DNA from: JAGTVG01 sp963699805
GTDB lineage: Bacteria > Bacteroidota > Bacteroidia > Cytophagales > Cyclobacteriaceae
DNA length: 64,000 nt
Reading direction: 5' to 3'
Assembly (NCBI GenBank): GCA_963699805.1
Contig: CAVOVH010000008.1
Coordinates: 489,615-553,614, forward strand
Of this stretch, positions 63,568 through 64,000 are shown piece after piece. Made by a program: the position numbers and the translations under genes. Within the stretch, counting starts at the first letter, position 1; every line of letters starts with the position of its first letter. Below the pieces are notes generated by a model, which saw nothing but the letters and a program-made list of their open reading frames with translations, did not search any database and was not told the origin of the DNA.

Positions 63568-64000
63568 ATGACTACCGAACCTTACCTCGATCGACGTCGT
63601 CGGCTGATGAGAACCCTCGAGGATGGTCTTATCCTGGTCCGCGGTGGCGGCCCGGAAGGGGCCAACCCGACCTTCTACTACCTGACCGGAATCGCCGAGC
63701 CATCGGCGGCATTGCTGTTAGCCCCTGACGGCGTGCGCGTTGGAACGGGCCGCAAGAATCCCGGGCCCGACTACGTGCGCGGCCACATGGCACGTCAGGT
63801 CCTGTTTCTGCCGCCCACGAATCCTCTCGCCGCGCGCTGGGGCGAGGACTGCTCGGCCACCGTGGAAAACGCCGACACGAAACAACTGGGTGTTGACGAG
63901 ATAATGAGCACGTCCGAGATGGACGAAGTCCTGTCGGTGTGGCTGGGCAGAACGTCCGCACTGCGCATCGTCCGCGGGTTTCATCTGGATGCGTGCATCT
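63568..64000 (+). CDS. Aminopeptidase P-type (M24B) protein, N-terminal domain, 3' partial
   Basis: Starts at ATG 63568 with a strong Shine-Dalgarno AAGGAG 12 bases upstream, which is not the habit of the genes to the left. It runs off the window end after 144 codons. LDRRRRLMRTLEDGLILVRGG, NPTFYYLTGIAEPSAALLLAP and GRKNPGPDYVRG match the AMP_N domain of Xaa-Pro aminopeptidases; the metal-binding domain lies beyond the window. GC-rich codons. Not from the same organism as the left side if the join is artefactual. Confidence 0.8.
   Translation, partial: MTTEPYLDRRRRLMRTLEDGLILVRGGGPEGANPTFYYLTGIAEPSAALLLAPDGVRVGTGRKNPGPDYVRGHMARQVLFLPPTNPLAARWGEDCSATVENADTKQLGVDEIMSTSEMDEVLSVWLGRTSALRIVRGFHLDACI

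Noticed and set aside
63025..64000. Horizontally acquired island
   Set aside because: Both flanking genes are truncated at the join and no integrase, tRNA or repeat is present; a contig chimera explains it better.

Overview
The window is a stretch of a Bacteroidota chromosome at roughly 40% GC, ending in about 1 kb of unrelated GC-rich DNA. The evidence for Bacteroidota is type IX secretion sorting domains of both kinds (a gliding-motility type C-terminus at 1-1984 and a short type A tail at 57649-59289), many lipoproteins with short SPII signals, weak or absent Shine-Dalgarno sequences, exact TAnnTTTG -7 promoter boxes, and typical families (DUF4783, DUF1080, fused two-domain amidohydrolases, GH106-like hydrolase). 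I cannot place it below phylum level. I see no rRNA, tRNA, CRISPR array, insertion sequence or phage gene.

From 1 to 18.6 kb the content is mostly housekeeping: a secreted SBBP/PKD protein, guaB, aspartate kinase, fructosamine kinase with low-molecular-weight phosphatase, an ABC exporter, gpmI (broken by one extra base), nadC, a DciA-like protein, nitrilase/omega-amidase, def, ruvX (no ordinary start codon), a C-terminal processing protease, DUF302, and a CHAD protein beside a very lysine-rich protein.

From 18.7 to 44.6 kb the window carries peptide and carbohydrate metabolism: gamma-glutamyltransferase, a three-module amidohydrolase pair of which only one module keeps its metal ligands, crcB with DUF190, a methyltransferase/YkoF/membrane-protein cluster, two DUF1080 proteins, a leucine-rich repeat protein divergent from a PBP4-type carboxypeptidase, cutC, a sugar MFS transporter joined to a GH106-like hydrolase, a class C-type serine hydrolase and several small stress or ligand-binding proteins.

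From 44.6 to 57 kb come lipoproteins, GNAT acetyltransferases, an MFS exporter, an M14 carboxypeptidase, a fused MsrA-MsrB, a lipoprotein made of two near-copies of one ~290-residue unit, and an OmpR/EnvZ-type two-component pair. Two intergenic spacers here (46607-46747 and 55691-55762) carry the same 18-bp repeat built on GGTCTGACC; this is the most unusual unexplained structure in the window.

From 57 kb to the end the region is decaying: a GMC-oxidoreductase remnant, an unidentified coding remnant and a frameshifted glyoxalase-like remnant lie between a CrtC-type lipocalin protein, a P-loop kinase and a secreted lectin-like protein. At about 63025-63045 a truncated sialidase gene runs abruptly into GC-rich DNA with an amidase C-terminus and the start of an aminopeptidase P. 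Both genes are broken at the join, so I favour an assembly chimera over gene transfer. Apart from the repeat family I did not find a convincing new multi-gene system.
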